A DNA stretch of 64,000 nt from the NCBI GenBank assembly GCA_008973525.1, contig WACJ01000009.1, positions 682,001 to 746,000 on the forward strand. The letters run 5' to 3'. Below the pieces are notes generated by a model that saw only the letters and a program-made list of their open reading frames with translations, made no database searches and was not told where the DNA came from. How positions within the stretch are numbered: the first letter of the stretch is position 1; the number at the start of each line of letters is the position of its first letter. The DNA comes from Stenopsyche tienmushanensis. Its lineage: Eukaryota > Arthropoda > Insecta > Trichoptera > Stenopsychidae. A program made the translations under genes and the position numbers. Positions 1 through 10,620 of this stretch are shown piece after piece.

Positions 1-50
1 TGATATTGAATGATATATAAAGAAAAAAATATTAAAAGCATACATTTTGC

Positions 51-1353
51 TTACTTAATTGTTCTGCTAAGTGCTTTAGGGTAGAGAATAGTTTTGGCTT
101 TTCCGTCTTTAACAAATACAAATAAATTTCTCTGCTGTCCAACGTGGATTTTATAGATTCTTCCGCACACTTGAAGTGCCTTGTTGATGGTCATTGAGAA
201 TGCAAGTCCAACGGGGAGCTGCAGTCGTCTCTTATCAAATTGCACGTCGGTGGGAATGAGCACATCTTCTCCTTTCGACTTTCCATTAAGAATGTATAGT
301 TGTTTCGATGATATTCGGCATCAATTTCTTCATAGTGAGTCTTGTTCCAATTTGTAAGATGGCACATCAGGAAGATCTGACGAATTTAAAAACTCGATTG
401 GATAGTTAGTAACTTGGTCTGCATTCATGGCGCTATCAATCGATTTGTAGGTAACAAAATCATTTGCAATTTGTTATTGTATTGTGTGGTTGATTGTATT
501 GACGTCGGTGTTTTCTGCTGCCAAAATAGCATGTTCGCAAAGCCAATAATGATTTTTATAATTACTAAAAATCTGCGGAAAAACTTTCTGAATGAGTAAA
601 TCGATGGATGGCACAACAACGCAAAAGTTCGATGGAAATGAAATAAACTTGGTAGCATCAACATGCACTTTTCCTTCACCAATGTTCAATAGTCGTTTTA
701 AAAATGTGGCTGCCGACGCATCACGCTACAAATGTACCCGCATATTTGTCTTTAATGTCAGTTTTCGCACGTCTCTCCAAAGATGCGATGCTTTGAGGCA
801 AGAATCAGCTGGTGTCGATGAAAGCATCACTGGAAGAGGTTGTGGAAAGTCGCCACATAATAAAATTAGAGCGCCACCAAACGGTTTTGCATTTGATCGT
901 AAGTCTTTAAGAGTTCGATCAAGCATTGCATTCGTCCCAGATAATCCCCTTGCAAATTTTCAAAACTTTAGCTATGTCAGAAACTTTAGGAATGTTACAT
1001 GTCAGAGCTTCCAATAAATGCATATCTAATGGCAATTTGAATGCCGAATGCGCTGTTCGTCCACCATCTAATAATGTTGCCGCAATACCTAATGAAGCAA
1101 GAGCTAAAGCAATTCTATTTTGAGATCGAATGTGAGCCAATAGTAAAGTGATGAGATACGTTTTTCCAGTACCGCCAGGCGCATCAAGGAAGAACAGATC
1201 ATTTGTAATTGTATCGTAGGTCAATTTTTGTTCCGCAAGCAAAATTTGTTCGTTTGCTTCGACAAATGCATCCAAATCATTAGCATTGTACTGCTGTTCA
1301 AGTGCAGAACGAATTCTTGTTGAATGAATTCTTTGATGTTGATGGTTAAGCAA
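51..1353 (-). pseudogene. broken PIF1-like helicase fragment in Helitron copy 1
   Basis: This corresponds to the C-terminal helicase part of a Helitron Rep-Hel protein, of the PIF1 superfamily 1B class. Reading from 1353 downward, Walker A GGTGKT lies in DAPGGTGKTYLI, followed by GIAATLLDGGRTAHSAFKLP and the Walker B-like IIWDECNA ending at 919. The frame then shifts with some codons lost. The second piece (926-726) has LILLCGDFPQPLPV and KTNMRV. An in-frame TAG follows, then NFCVVVPSI and NYKNHYWLCEHAILAAENTDV (689-474). The last piece (263-51) has LQLPVGLAFSMTINKA, the conserved end of the family. The Rep half is absent. At least two frameshifts and one stop make it non-functional. Confidence 0.88.
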
Positions 1354-1367
1354 ATGTCTTCGATTTC

Positions 1368-1400
1368 GATCAGAGCTTGATTGAAAATCAAGCTCTGATC
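1368..1400. repeat. perfect 15-bp hairpin inside Helitron copy 1
   Basis: GATCAGAGCTTGATT (1368-1382) and its exact reverse complement (1386-1400) are separated by three bases. It sits just outside the first surviving helicase codons on the element's 5' side. It is not at the 3' end, where the known Helitron hairpin belongs. Confidence 0.9.
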
Positions 1401-2329
1401 AAATCAAATCAATCGTCAACATATTGTTATTAAATAAAATAATTATTCATTTGATTCTTGTTTTTTATTTTTTAAATTAAATTTAAATTCAAATCTGGTT
1501 AGGTTAGGTTTGTTTGTTTTCATTGTGTCGAAATGAAGGCGTTTTCAATTTACCAATAAATTTGCCCCTCGTTAACAGGATTTAACCTTTATCCATTTTA
1601 CACTGGGATGCAATCTGTAATCGTAATGAATATCATATTGAAATGCAGCAATATTCAAATCAACATGTACTTTCGATTCTCGTTGCACGTTGGTCGTCTG
1701 ATTTTTTATCGGATAGCACTCAAACGTACTTTTTCGGTTGTTACGTACGTGAATAAGCGATGAATGAAATGAAGCATTTTAAAAGTGCTTGCGATAAATA
1801 ATTTGGATATAATTGACTCACGCCGATGGATAACCTGCAAATGACATTGACGTTTGACGTATGTGTTGTATGTGACGACGACACGACGCCTCCTACTGCA
1901 ACTTGTAGGTACTATATACCTATAGCCTTAGCAACGCGTAATCTCAAACACGTCAGAATCAACAACTTTCACACATTAAGTTTTGAATTAAAAATCTACT
2001 GTAAGTTAATTGTACTATGCCTATGTCACCCCCTGATCCCTTGGCAATAAGTGGACCAAGTTTTGTCTCAATCCGATGAACGCGCATATCAACCCATTTC
2101 GCCCGAGCATTAGACGGGAAACGCAACTTATTTTTATATATTAGACTAGCTGGTACCCGGCGCGTTGCTGCCACAGAAGAAATAGTTCTAAAAATACCAT
2201 TTGAAATTTGAAAGAGTTATCTTGTTTAATTAGCAATGATATAAATAATGATATTTTTTCCGACAATTAATACATTTATTGATATTGAATGATATATAAA
2301 GAAAAAAATATTAAAAGCATACATTTTGC

Positions 2330-3632
2330 TTACTTAATTGTTCTGCTAAGTGCTTTAGGGTAGAGAATAGTTTTGGCTTTTCCGTCTTTAACAAATACAA
2401 ATAAATTTCTCTGCTGTCCAACGTGGATTTTATAGATTCTTCCGCACACTTGAAGTGCCTTGTTGATGGTCATTGAGAATGCAAGTCCAACGGGGAGCTG
2501 CAGTCGTCTCTTATCAAATTGCACGTCGGTGGGAATGAGCACATCTTCTCCTTTCGACTTTCCATTAAGAATATATAGTTGTTTCGATGATATTCGGCAT
2601 CAATTTCTTCATAGTGAGTCTTGTTCCAATTTGTAAGATGGCACATCAGGAAGATCTGACGAATTTAAAAACTCGATTGGATAGTTAGTAACTTGGTCTG
2701 CATTCATGGCGCTATCAATCGATTTGTAGGTAACAAAATCATTTGCAATTTGTTATTGTATTGTGTGGTTGATTGTATTGACGTCGGTGTTTTCTGCTGC
2801 CAAAATAGCATGTTCGCAAAGCCAATAATGATTTTTATAATTACTAAAAATCTGCGGAAAAACTTTCTGAATGAGTAAATCGATGGATGGCACAACAACG
2901 CAAAAGTTCGATGGAAATGAAATAAACTTGGTAGCATCAACATGCACTTTTCCTTCACCAATGTTCAATAGTCGTTTTAAAAATGTGGCTGCCGACGCAT
3001 CACGCTACAAATGTACCCGCATATTTGTCTTTAATGTCAGTTTTCGCACGTCTCTCCAAAGATGCGATGCTTTGAGGCAAGAATCAGCTGGTGTCGATGA
3101 AAGCATCACTGGAAGAGGTTGTGGAAAGTCGCCACATAATAAAATTAGAGCGCCACCAAACGGTTTTGCATTTGATCGTAAGTCTTTAAGAGTTCGATCA
3201 AGCATTGCATTCGTCCCAGATAATCCCCTTGCAAATTTTCAAAACTTTAGCTATGTCAGAAACTTTAGGAATGTTACATGTCAGAGCTTCCAATAAATGC
3301 ATATCTAATGGCAATTTGAATGCCGAATGCGCTGTTCGTCCACCATCTAATAATGTTGCCGCAATACCTAATGAAGCAAGAGCTAAAGCAATTCTATTTT
3401 GAGATCGAATGTGAGCCAATAGTAAAGTGATGAGATACGTTTTTCCAGTACCGCCAGGCGCATCAAGGAAGAACAGATCATTTGTAATTGTATCGTAGGT
3501 CAATTTTTGTTCCGCAAGCAAAATTTGTTCGTTTGCTTCGACAAATGCATCCAAATCATTAGCATTGTACTGCTGTTCAAGTGCAGAACGAATTCTTGTT
3601 GAATGAATTCTTTGATGTTGATGGTTAAGCAA
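2330..3632 (-). pseudogene. broken PIF1-like helicase fragment in Helitron copy 2
   Basis: The coding remnant is the same as in copy 1, with identical translations of all four pieces: Walker A and Walker B in 3632-3198, the CGDFPQPLPV block in 3205-3005, the NYKNHYWL block in 2968-2753, and the MTINKA block in 2542-2330. The breaks are the same too: a frameshift after WDECNA, a stop after NMRVHL, and another shift after NHTIQ. The damage therefore predates duplication of the unit. The only base seen to differ between the two copies (2573 versus 294) lies just upstream of the last piece. No start codon choice is meaningful here. Confidence 0.88.
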
Positions 3633-3646
3633 ATGTCTTCGATTTC

Positions 3647-3679
3647 GATCAGAGCTTGATTGAAAATCAAGCTCTGATC
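3647..3679. repeat. perfect 15-bp hairpin inside Helitron copy 2
   Basis: The same perfect stem as in copy 1, arms 3647-3661 and 3665-3679 with a three-base loop, shifted by the 2279-bp unit length. Confidence 0.9.
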
Positions 3680-4548
3680 AAATCAAATCAATCGTCAACA
3701 TATTGTTATTAAATAAAATAATTATTCATTTGATTCTTGTTTTTTATTTTTTAAATTAAATTTAAATTCAAATCTGGTTAGGTTAGGTTTGTTTGTTTTC
3801 ATTGTGTCGAAATGAAGGCGTTTTCAATTTACCAATAAATTTGCCCCTCGTTAACAGGATTTAACCTTTATCCATTTTACACTGGGATGCAATCTGTAAT
3901 CGTAATGAATATCATATTGAAATGCAGCAATATTCAAATCAACATGTACTTTCGATTCTCGTTGCACGTTGGTCGTCTGATTTTTTATCGGATAGCACTC
4001 AAACGTACTTTTTCGGTTGTTACGTACGTGAATAAGCGATGAATGAAATGAAGCATTTTAAAAGTGCTTGCGATAAATAATTTGGATATAATTGACTCAC
4101 GCCGATGGATAACCTGCAAATGACATTGACGTTTGACGTATGTGTTGTATGTGACGACGACACGACGCCTCCTACTGCAACTTGTAGGTACTATATACCT
4201 ATAGCCTTAGCAACGCGTAATCTCAAACACGTCAGAATCAACAACTTTCACACATTAAGTTTTGAATTAAAAATCTACTGTAAGTTAATTGTACTATGCC
4301 TATGTCACCCCCTGATCCCTTGGCAATAAGTGGACCAAGTTTTGTCTCAATCCGATGAACGCGCATATCAACCCATTTCGCCCGAGCATTAGACGGGAAA
4401 CGCAACTTATTTTTATATATTAGATTAATTCTATGATTTCATTTAAATCACCTTATCAAAATAAAAGTGTATCATTTATATTTTCATAAGGCTTTAAATT
4501 TGCAAATGCTTTATGCAATGCGGTTTTTCTAGTTTATAAGAATCTGGG

Positions 4549-4607
4549 CCTCGTATAACACGGTTATATGAAAAACTCCGTGTAATACAAATCCGTGTTA
4601 TACAAGG
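4549..4607. repeat. imperfect inverted repeat, possible MITE scrap
   Basis: CCTCGTATAACACGG (4549-4563) pairs with CCGTGTTATACAAGG (4593-4607), 14 of 15 positions. A third partial unit, CCGTGTAATACAA, lies between them. Ends of the CCTCGTATA type recall pogo/Tigger-like DNA transposons, but no second terminus or target duplication was found. Confidence 0.5.
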
Positions 4608-4759
4608 CTTGAAGTTCATACAAAATTTGGGTCTGCTTTCCAAAATTATATAGAAGATGGTTTATATAAATATGTCCTTTTTTTAAAATAAATTATTTAC
4701 GAAATTAATCTAAAAAAAACTTTAATTACATATAATATACCATTCATTCGTCATGGTTA

Positions 4760-5000
4760 TCTGATATATAAAAATGAATTGGGTTTTGTTCGTTCGAAAT
4801 GTGCTGCCATACCGTTAATTGAATTGCAATAAAACTACGTGCACTTATTGCTTAAGATTGCGGGAGTAACATAAGCATAGATTTAATATACAAAAATAAA
4901 AATTTGTTTGTTTGTATTTTATACGCTGCCAAACCATTAATTCGATTGCAATAAAACTTTGCCAACTTATTGTACGCACTTTCTCAAATAATATAAGTAT
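4760..5000 (+). mobile_element. Helitron-type 5' end(s), fragmentary
   Basis: TCTGATATATAAAAATGAAT at 4760 is preceded by A and followed by TTTGTTCGTTCG and by a CCATACCGTTAATTGAATTGCAATAAAACT block, matching insect Helitron 5' ends. A second, diverged copy of the same block starts near 4883 (TTTGTTTGTTTG, then CCAAACCATTAATTCGATTG). That gives two 5'-type ends in direct orientation about 120 bp apart. No CTRR end could be assigned. Confidence 0.6.
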
Positions 5001-6074
5001 AGTAGAGTTAACTTATAGTAGATTAAATTTGAGAAGTATTGAGTATGAATGTATTACCTATTGGATGAAATTGTAATATTAAATTTAATCCTTAGCGATG
5101 CTCATTAGACAATGCAGCTACGGAGCTTTCATTTCATATAATGCCTTGACACATTTTACGGCATACCAATTTTAGATTGATACTTCTAGAAATTGAGATG
5201 AATTTATTGGGTGCTTAAATGTTAAATCCCATTAAATTGATTTTAAAAAAAGTTGAGTAGGGAATCTTACAGTTGTTATGTAATGTTTCCAATTTTGTTT
5301 TAAATTCATGAATTTATGCCTTAAGAGATATACAATGTCCCATTTTAAAATCAGGATTCCGTCGGAGTATGCAGTTGCAAGTCTGGAATACTTTCAACAC
5401 CAATCAATTGCTTGTGCAAAAACTCATCGGTGCCAACCTCAATTTGGAATTACACGTGTGCTAAGCTCGCATAGCACGTGGAAGCATCGAAGAAATCTAC
5501 GCTTTTTTTACATCGTCAGCATCCATTTGCCGATTGTTCCCTGTATTCACAAAGGGAGAGCTCTGAAATTCTCCAGAGAATGAAGGTATAGATAAGCCGC
5601 ATACGGATATTTCTCGTGTGAACATCTACTTCTGCTCATATATAATGTATGTTAAGCATTCGAAAGTAATAAAATATTATTTTCCTCACGTGAGATTCTC
5701 AGAAGTTTAATATTCTGAAATTCAGCATGCCTGAATTTTCATCACCGCATTTTGTACGTGCGAATTTTGATATTTACTAGTTTTTAATTTAACGAAAGTA
5801 ATATGACGGGAGCTATCGCTTTTGGATATCTTCCAAATATACTATATACGTTTTCCAAATTATCATTTTCCGACTAAATGAAAGAAAATCTTACAATAGA
5901 AATATTTATTTAAGCCTAATTAGCTTCAACAGTTTTATATTTATTTTGAACAAATAAAGCTAATTGTTAGCACGACCTGCAAGCAAAATTAAATTATGAA
6001 ATCATTATAGAAATACAATTATTTAAACGAAGTTTTGATCATGCTATTTCTATAACCATTAGTGGCAGATTTAG
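5001..6074. other. AT-rich stretch without recognisable gene
   Basis: There is an open frame at 5308-5583 of 91 codons. It has no motif I recognise and no splice or codon support. Nothing else is seen. Confidence 0.5.
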
Positions 6075-6076
6075 TA

Positions 6077-7349
6077 TTAGATAAAACGGAAAGAAATGTC
6101 TTTTTTTTGTGGTTGCGTCTTTGCCGTCAGTTTGCTTCGGGTTGCTGTTAAGTGAATACATCAATATTGATGTCATTTTGAAGCTTTGTTGTTTGTCTTA
6201 CTTTTTTAAATATTTTAATATTTTTTTAGCCAAAGTGAAAATATTCAAGCCAGAAATTAATAAGACTCATTTGCGATCTTGTTTACTGTTTTTATTCGAT
6301 AAAGGATTAAAAGCAAAAGAAGCTACCCAGATCATCTGTGATACACATGGCAACATATTAAACATTCGAAAATGCCATAGATGGTTCAAAAAATTCAAAA
6401 GTGGTGACAGAGATTTAAAAAATAAATCAAAATCAGAACAACCTTCAATAATCGATGATGACGCATTAAATTCTCTGGTAGAATCTGATCCTCGAAAAAT
6501 AATAAAGAAATTATCGCTAGACATCGGTTGTCCCTGATCGACAGTAAAAGACTATTTAAAAAGTCTCTGGAAAAAACATAGACAGGGAATTTGGGTATCG
6601 CACAAGTTGTCATCAACGGTCTTGGAACAATGGATAACCATTTGTTCATCGCTATTGTCCAGGTATGAAACCGATACATTTTTAAAAAGGATCGTTGCTG
6701 GATATGAGAAGTGGATCTTCTACAACAATCTGAGAAGGAAAAAAACAGTGGCTTTCTACAAATCAAGTACCGTTTCTACTCCTCGAACGTCATTATCACT
6801 GAAAAAGATCCTCCTTTGTGTTTGGTGGTATTTTTTTGTCGTAATTTAATACGAATTATTAAAACCTGGCCAAACTATCACAGCAGAGCTACACTGTGCA
6901 CAATTAGATAGTTTAAAAGCTGAAATGCTCAAAAAGCGATCAGTGCTAGTTAACAACTAAAGAATAATATTACAGCATGATAATGCAAGACCACACGCAG
7001 CAAGGATTACGCAGAATAAAATAAGGGAGCTGAATTTGGAAGTGCTGCAACATCCACCATATTTTCCTGATATTGCACCTTCAGATTATCATATTTTTAA
7101 GTCATTAAAACATTCGCTTCGTGATAAAAAATTCACTTCTGTGGAACAAGTAAAAAATAATTTAGATTCTTACTTTAGTGGAAAACTGGCCGAATTTTAT
7201 GAAAGAGGCATTAAAAAGCTATCTAATTTGTGGAGGGCAATTATAACTAACAATGGAAATTATTTAATTGGGTAATATTGTATAGCTTTTATTAAAAAAA
7301 AAATTTCTCCAAATTACAAAAAAATGACATTTCTTTCCGCTTTTCCTAT
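6077..7349 (+). mobile_element. mariner element with TA target duplications
   Basis: TA at 6075-6076 and 7350-7351 flank a 1273-bp element, the usual mariner size. The terminal inverted repeats share CGGAAAGAAATGTC (6087-6100 and the complement of 7326-7339) plus most of the outer ten bases. The interior encodes a mariner transposase relic on the plus strand. Confidence 0.9.
6230..7275 (+). pseudogene. mariner transposase, inactive
   Basis: A relic of a DD34D cut-and-paste transposase. The N-terminal helix-turn-helix part reads LRSCLLFLFDKGLKAKEA, then WFKKFKSGDRDLKNKSKSEQ and a run ending in a TGA near 6536. It resumes as GIWVSHKL and KRIVAGYEKWIFYNN. Related enzymes have GDEKW at this place, so the first catalytic Asp is replaced by Tyr. 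Downstream come LQHDNARPHAA (second Asp) and HPPYFPDIAPSDYHIFKSL (third Asp), then the end of the protein near 7275. Several stops and at least one frameshift separate the pieces. Length and order fit the family, so the element decayed in place without large deletion. Confidence 0.88.
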
Positions 7350-7351
7350 TA

Positions 7352-8080
7352 TGTTTCCAATTTATTACGAAGTATTCTCACGGAAGCACAGATTTATTAA
7401 CGTACAATTCTGATTAATTTATATCCACTTTATATTCTAGGAAACTATGTAGATTTTATTGTATATGAAATAAGCCATGAAAGCGTTTTTCGATACGTAC
7501 ATGAATTTTATGCTACGTTCAATATCGAGCACATGGGGAGATAAATGTTTGATGGAGATAATGTGAATGTGATTACATTCCATTGATGGATATTAAAAAA
7601 GTCCGGTAGCAAAACTTCCTTAATGTCCATTAAAAAAAAAACATTTTAAAAGCATATTTTCTTATCATAAAGTCCAAGTAAAAGTTTACAATCGATTACC
7701 TCTCACTGTCCGGGTGCTTACTTTTTTAACTAAAAGACTTTTTTCTTAAGATACCATTATCGGTTATATACAATAGTATGTACGATTTCTATATGAGCCT
7801 TTTATTTGTAAATAAAAATATGATATGATATGATATGACGGAAATATGATCAATTTTGATCATTAAGATTAATTGGTTTACATTTTTACCACAAGTTTAA
7901 ATTCAAACGTTTATTTAAAGAGTTCAGAACTAAAGCCAAAAAGCTTTCATCTCAGACTTGAATTGATTTTTGTTGAAGTTAATGCCCTTATTTTGATTTT
8001 ATTAAATTTTTCATAATAAAATAGTTGCATGGAACTTTTATCAATTGTGGTATTATAATTTCACAGGCTTATAGCATATT
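7352..8080. other. AT-rich stretch, no gene seen
   Basis: Only a short TGATA run (7821-7838) stands out. No open frame with recognisable motifs. Confidence 0.5.
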
Positions 8081-8600
8081 GTATAAATAATGTGTCAAAA
8101 TTATTTCGTTGAAGTTGTAACGACCCATTTTCCGTTCCGCCAGCAGGGATCATCAGCGTTTCCCTTTCGACGGGGAAAAAAGAAAAATTAGTAGGGGTGT
8201 GTTTATTTCTCATTTTCGTTCACATGCCAAGGGGGCTGGGCATGCACGCGTCGAATTTTCAGGAAATTAACAAATTCATAGCAGACGATGAACCAATCAT
8301 TACGCGGGCAAAAGATGTCCAAATTATACGCGCCGTTCGCATTCCAGGCTCGACCCGACCCAATTTATTAAAAGGATTACCCGGAGCGGCAAAAGTTTCA
8401 GTATAAAGTTGTTTTAAATTATTTTTAAAGCTTTTTCTCTTTGGCCTCCTGTGGCAATTTTCGTGCCAAGTGGCCGTTGTGCCCGGTTACAAAGAACACG
8501 TGTTTTCATTGGGCCATTATTGCGTCCCGTAATTAAGACGGCGCGATGTTAGTAATTTTTTCCAGGGAAAATGTTCGTCGCTTTTCTTCAAAATTCTATG
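8081..8600. other. balanced-composition block, candidate conserved non-coding DNA
   Basis: GC content rises visibly against the AT-rich surroundings, in clusters such as GTAACGACCCATTTTCCG and CATTGGGCCATTATTGCG. A 69-codon open frame (8197-8406) has no recognisable domain. In insect neural genes such islands within introns are often conserved regulatory DNA, but here that is only inference from composition. Confidence 0.3.
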
Positions 8601-9117
8601 TGGAAATTCCACCCTTGAAACAATTAGCTCAGCGTGAGAAAACTACGCCTAGTTTTTTTTTCAATGCCATGAAAATTTATTTTCAGCAGCGTATGTAGAA
8701 AGAAAAGCTTATTAGAAGCAATTATCTCTCTCTCGACAATGGAAATGCGAGTTCTTTTGAAGTACAAATTTCCTACAGCTGGTTTTCTTTTCTTTCAACA
8801 CTTGAAAATAGACTTATTAAATACAATTATCATAAAAAGTTAATCCATATTTTAATAGCCTTACTCTTAAAGCAATATTTGTAATATGTTACATCTACAA
8901 AAAAAATAATTACTACTTTGTTTATACTTAATGACATATTTGTAATAGCGTTAATGGGCCATAAATTTTATGATTAAAATTTACATTAACACTAAATATA
9001 CCGTGCGCACATATCTGTGCGTTTCTTTGCTTTAACTTTATACACAAATAAACAAATTTAAATATCTTTTTTCAAACGTATATAATCAAAATAGTTATAC
9101 GTATGTCACCAATATTA

Positions 9118-9918
9118 TCTAATATATAAAAATTAATATCTGTTTGTTCGTATGTAATGCGCTTCCATACCGTTCATCCGATTGCGATAAAACTTTGTCA
9201 ACATACTGTTTACACTTGCAAAATAACATATATTGTATGGATGCACCATGTTGGCGCATATTGGTCTGGTAAAATGAAGTTTGGGTTGCGGGGACGGGGA
9301 GAGATAGGATGCGGGAGCAATACGATGGTTAAGTCGGTCTTCGAGACAAGAGCCAATGTGCATATGCTTTTGAATCCCAGATCTTCGGCTCGCACTACAC
9401 GTGACTTGAAGCAATAAACCACGTACTGCGTTTATTTTCAAATAATTACTAAGCGCTTATGGCATTGCAACGCGTATTCAATTATATTGAATAAATTCCT
9501 ATTTAAAGGTTATTTTAAAATTTTATACGACATTCATGATTTTTATTTTTAAGCTGTAACAGCATCAAAAGAGTTATTATATTATAATATCACTTTATTT
9601 TTTAAAATAATTAGGTTTGCGTTGCTTCCTCTGATATCCACCTGATATGAGTGAATTTAAATATTTCTGATGTTTAATTTAATATGTCTATATTAACCAT
9701 CTAATCAGAGTACCTCATCAATAATTAACGCAATATTTATATTTGTACTTTATTTTTGGGGTGGCTTTTAGCAATCCCTTTTATGCAACCATCAACAACC
9801 ATTTTAATATTCATGGCGTATATATGTTTTTAAAAATTTGTTAGCCAGACACACCTCTTGTAGATTTGAACCCAATATAATTGAGTTACGAGTACAACCC
9901 CTCACTATTGGACTACCT
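9118..9918 (+). mobile_element. non-autonomous Helitron-type element, degraded
   Basis: It starts A|TCTAATATATAAAAATT at 9118, followed by TTTGTTCGTATGTAATGCG, CCATACCGTTCATCCGATTG and a GGATGCACCATGTTGGCGCA block. The same succession occurs on the minus strand at 55840-56010. A distal block at 9762-9918 (GGCTTTTAGCAATCCCTTTT, then TTTGAACC) matches 41204-41364 and the complement of 55611-55728. The middle part (9430-9760) has no counterpart that I could see. The 3' end is not defined. Confidence 0.65.
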
Positions 9919-10299
9919 ACAGGTAAAATGTACTATACTTTACGATTAAAGTATTAAAGTAAAAAAAACCGTTAAGCTTTAATATTTATTAGGGCTTTTA
10001 AACGTTATGGTTGTCATTGAAAGTCATAAGTCATCAGATTCTGAAAAAGTTGCCAGAGAGAATTTTAAAACATTAAGTATCATAATATGTAATTAATTCA
10101 AATATATTATTTACAAAAATTGTCTAATTTTGTTATAAAATTATCTTTTGGTGCTTAAATCTATCCACGAATTTCGGTTTATCAGCATCCTATTATGAAA
10201 AACTATATTCTCATATCCCGAAATTATATTCCAAAGCCTTGCTAGAAAATCGACGGTGAAATTATTGGAATTTTAGTTATTCAAAGACAATAGGGTGAA

Positions 10300-10620
10300 G
10301 TGTATTACGAGCCAAAATGAGTGCGGCCGAGGTCTGCAGAGCACATTATTCGCCAATAATCCACCCCCTTTTATTTGCGCCAAATTTTATCGTATTGCCG
10401 GGTTACTGCTATTAATGGCCGTATTATTTTTTGCAGTCCACTTTATTAATTATCAATAGCCATAGTGAAAAAGCATGAATATTCAACAAGTTTTTTTCCA
10501 CAGGGACAAATGCGATCGTTTTCCGTTTTGTCGATTAACCTTTTCTATCGTCCGATTTCGTTAACGGCCGCAATTAATCATGCCAGGACGAAAATAACAT
10601 AGTAAGTGATACAATCAGGA
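10300..10620. other. balanced-composition block, candidate regulatory DNA
   Basis: A GC-elevated island (GAGTGCGGCCGAGGTCTGCA, CGTATTGCCGGGTTACTG) rich in TTAAT/ATTAA motifs. No open frame of note. It resembles insect conserved non-coding blocks only in composition. Confidence 0.3.

Larger units (their letters stand above)
1..2145 (-). mobile_element. Helitron copy 1 (3' end outside window)
   Basis: This is a rolling-circle transposon read on the minus strand. Its 5' terminus is TC at 2145-2144 followed by TAATATATAAAAATAAG, the usual insect Helitron 5' start. Positions 1-2145 align base for base with 2280-4424 at an offset of 2279. I saw one difference, g294 against a2573. The last 134 bases, including the CTAG 3' end, should lie left of the window. 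Immediately beyond its 5' TC comes the CTAG 3' end of copy 2, with no spacer. It carries the same broken helicase fragment as copy 2 and no Rep or HUH domain, so it is non-autonomous. Confidence 0.9.
2146..4424 (-). mobile_element. Helitron copy 2, complete 2279-bp unit
   Basis: A complete minus-strand Helitron. The 5' TC is at 4424-4423 and the flanking base on that strand is A (t4425). The 3' CTAG is at 2149-2146, preceded by a GC-rich tail (GCAACGCGCCGGGTACCAG) like other arthropod Helitron ends. Helitrons insert between A and T without target duplication, and the 5' flank fits. The 3' side has no host sequence; it meets the TC of copy 1 directly. A strong terminal hairpin was not obvious by eye, only short GGC/GCC and GGTACC pairings. 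It contains a helicase remnant at 2330-3632 and no replication initiator, so it would depend on proteins in trans. Confidence 0.92.

Noticed and set aside
592..1017. 141-codon plus-strand open frame in the Helitron (also 2871-3296)
   Set aside because: It is the antisense shadow of the helicase relic and has no recognisable domain of its own.
1959..2174. 71-codon minus-strand open frame across the junction of the two Helitrons
   Set aside because: It simply reads through the non-coding Helitron ends; no motif, and it exists only because of the tandem joint.
7821..7838. TGATA tandem run
   Set aside because: Fewer than four units; too short to call a satellite.
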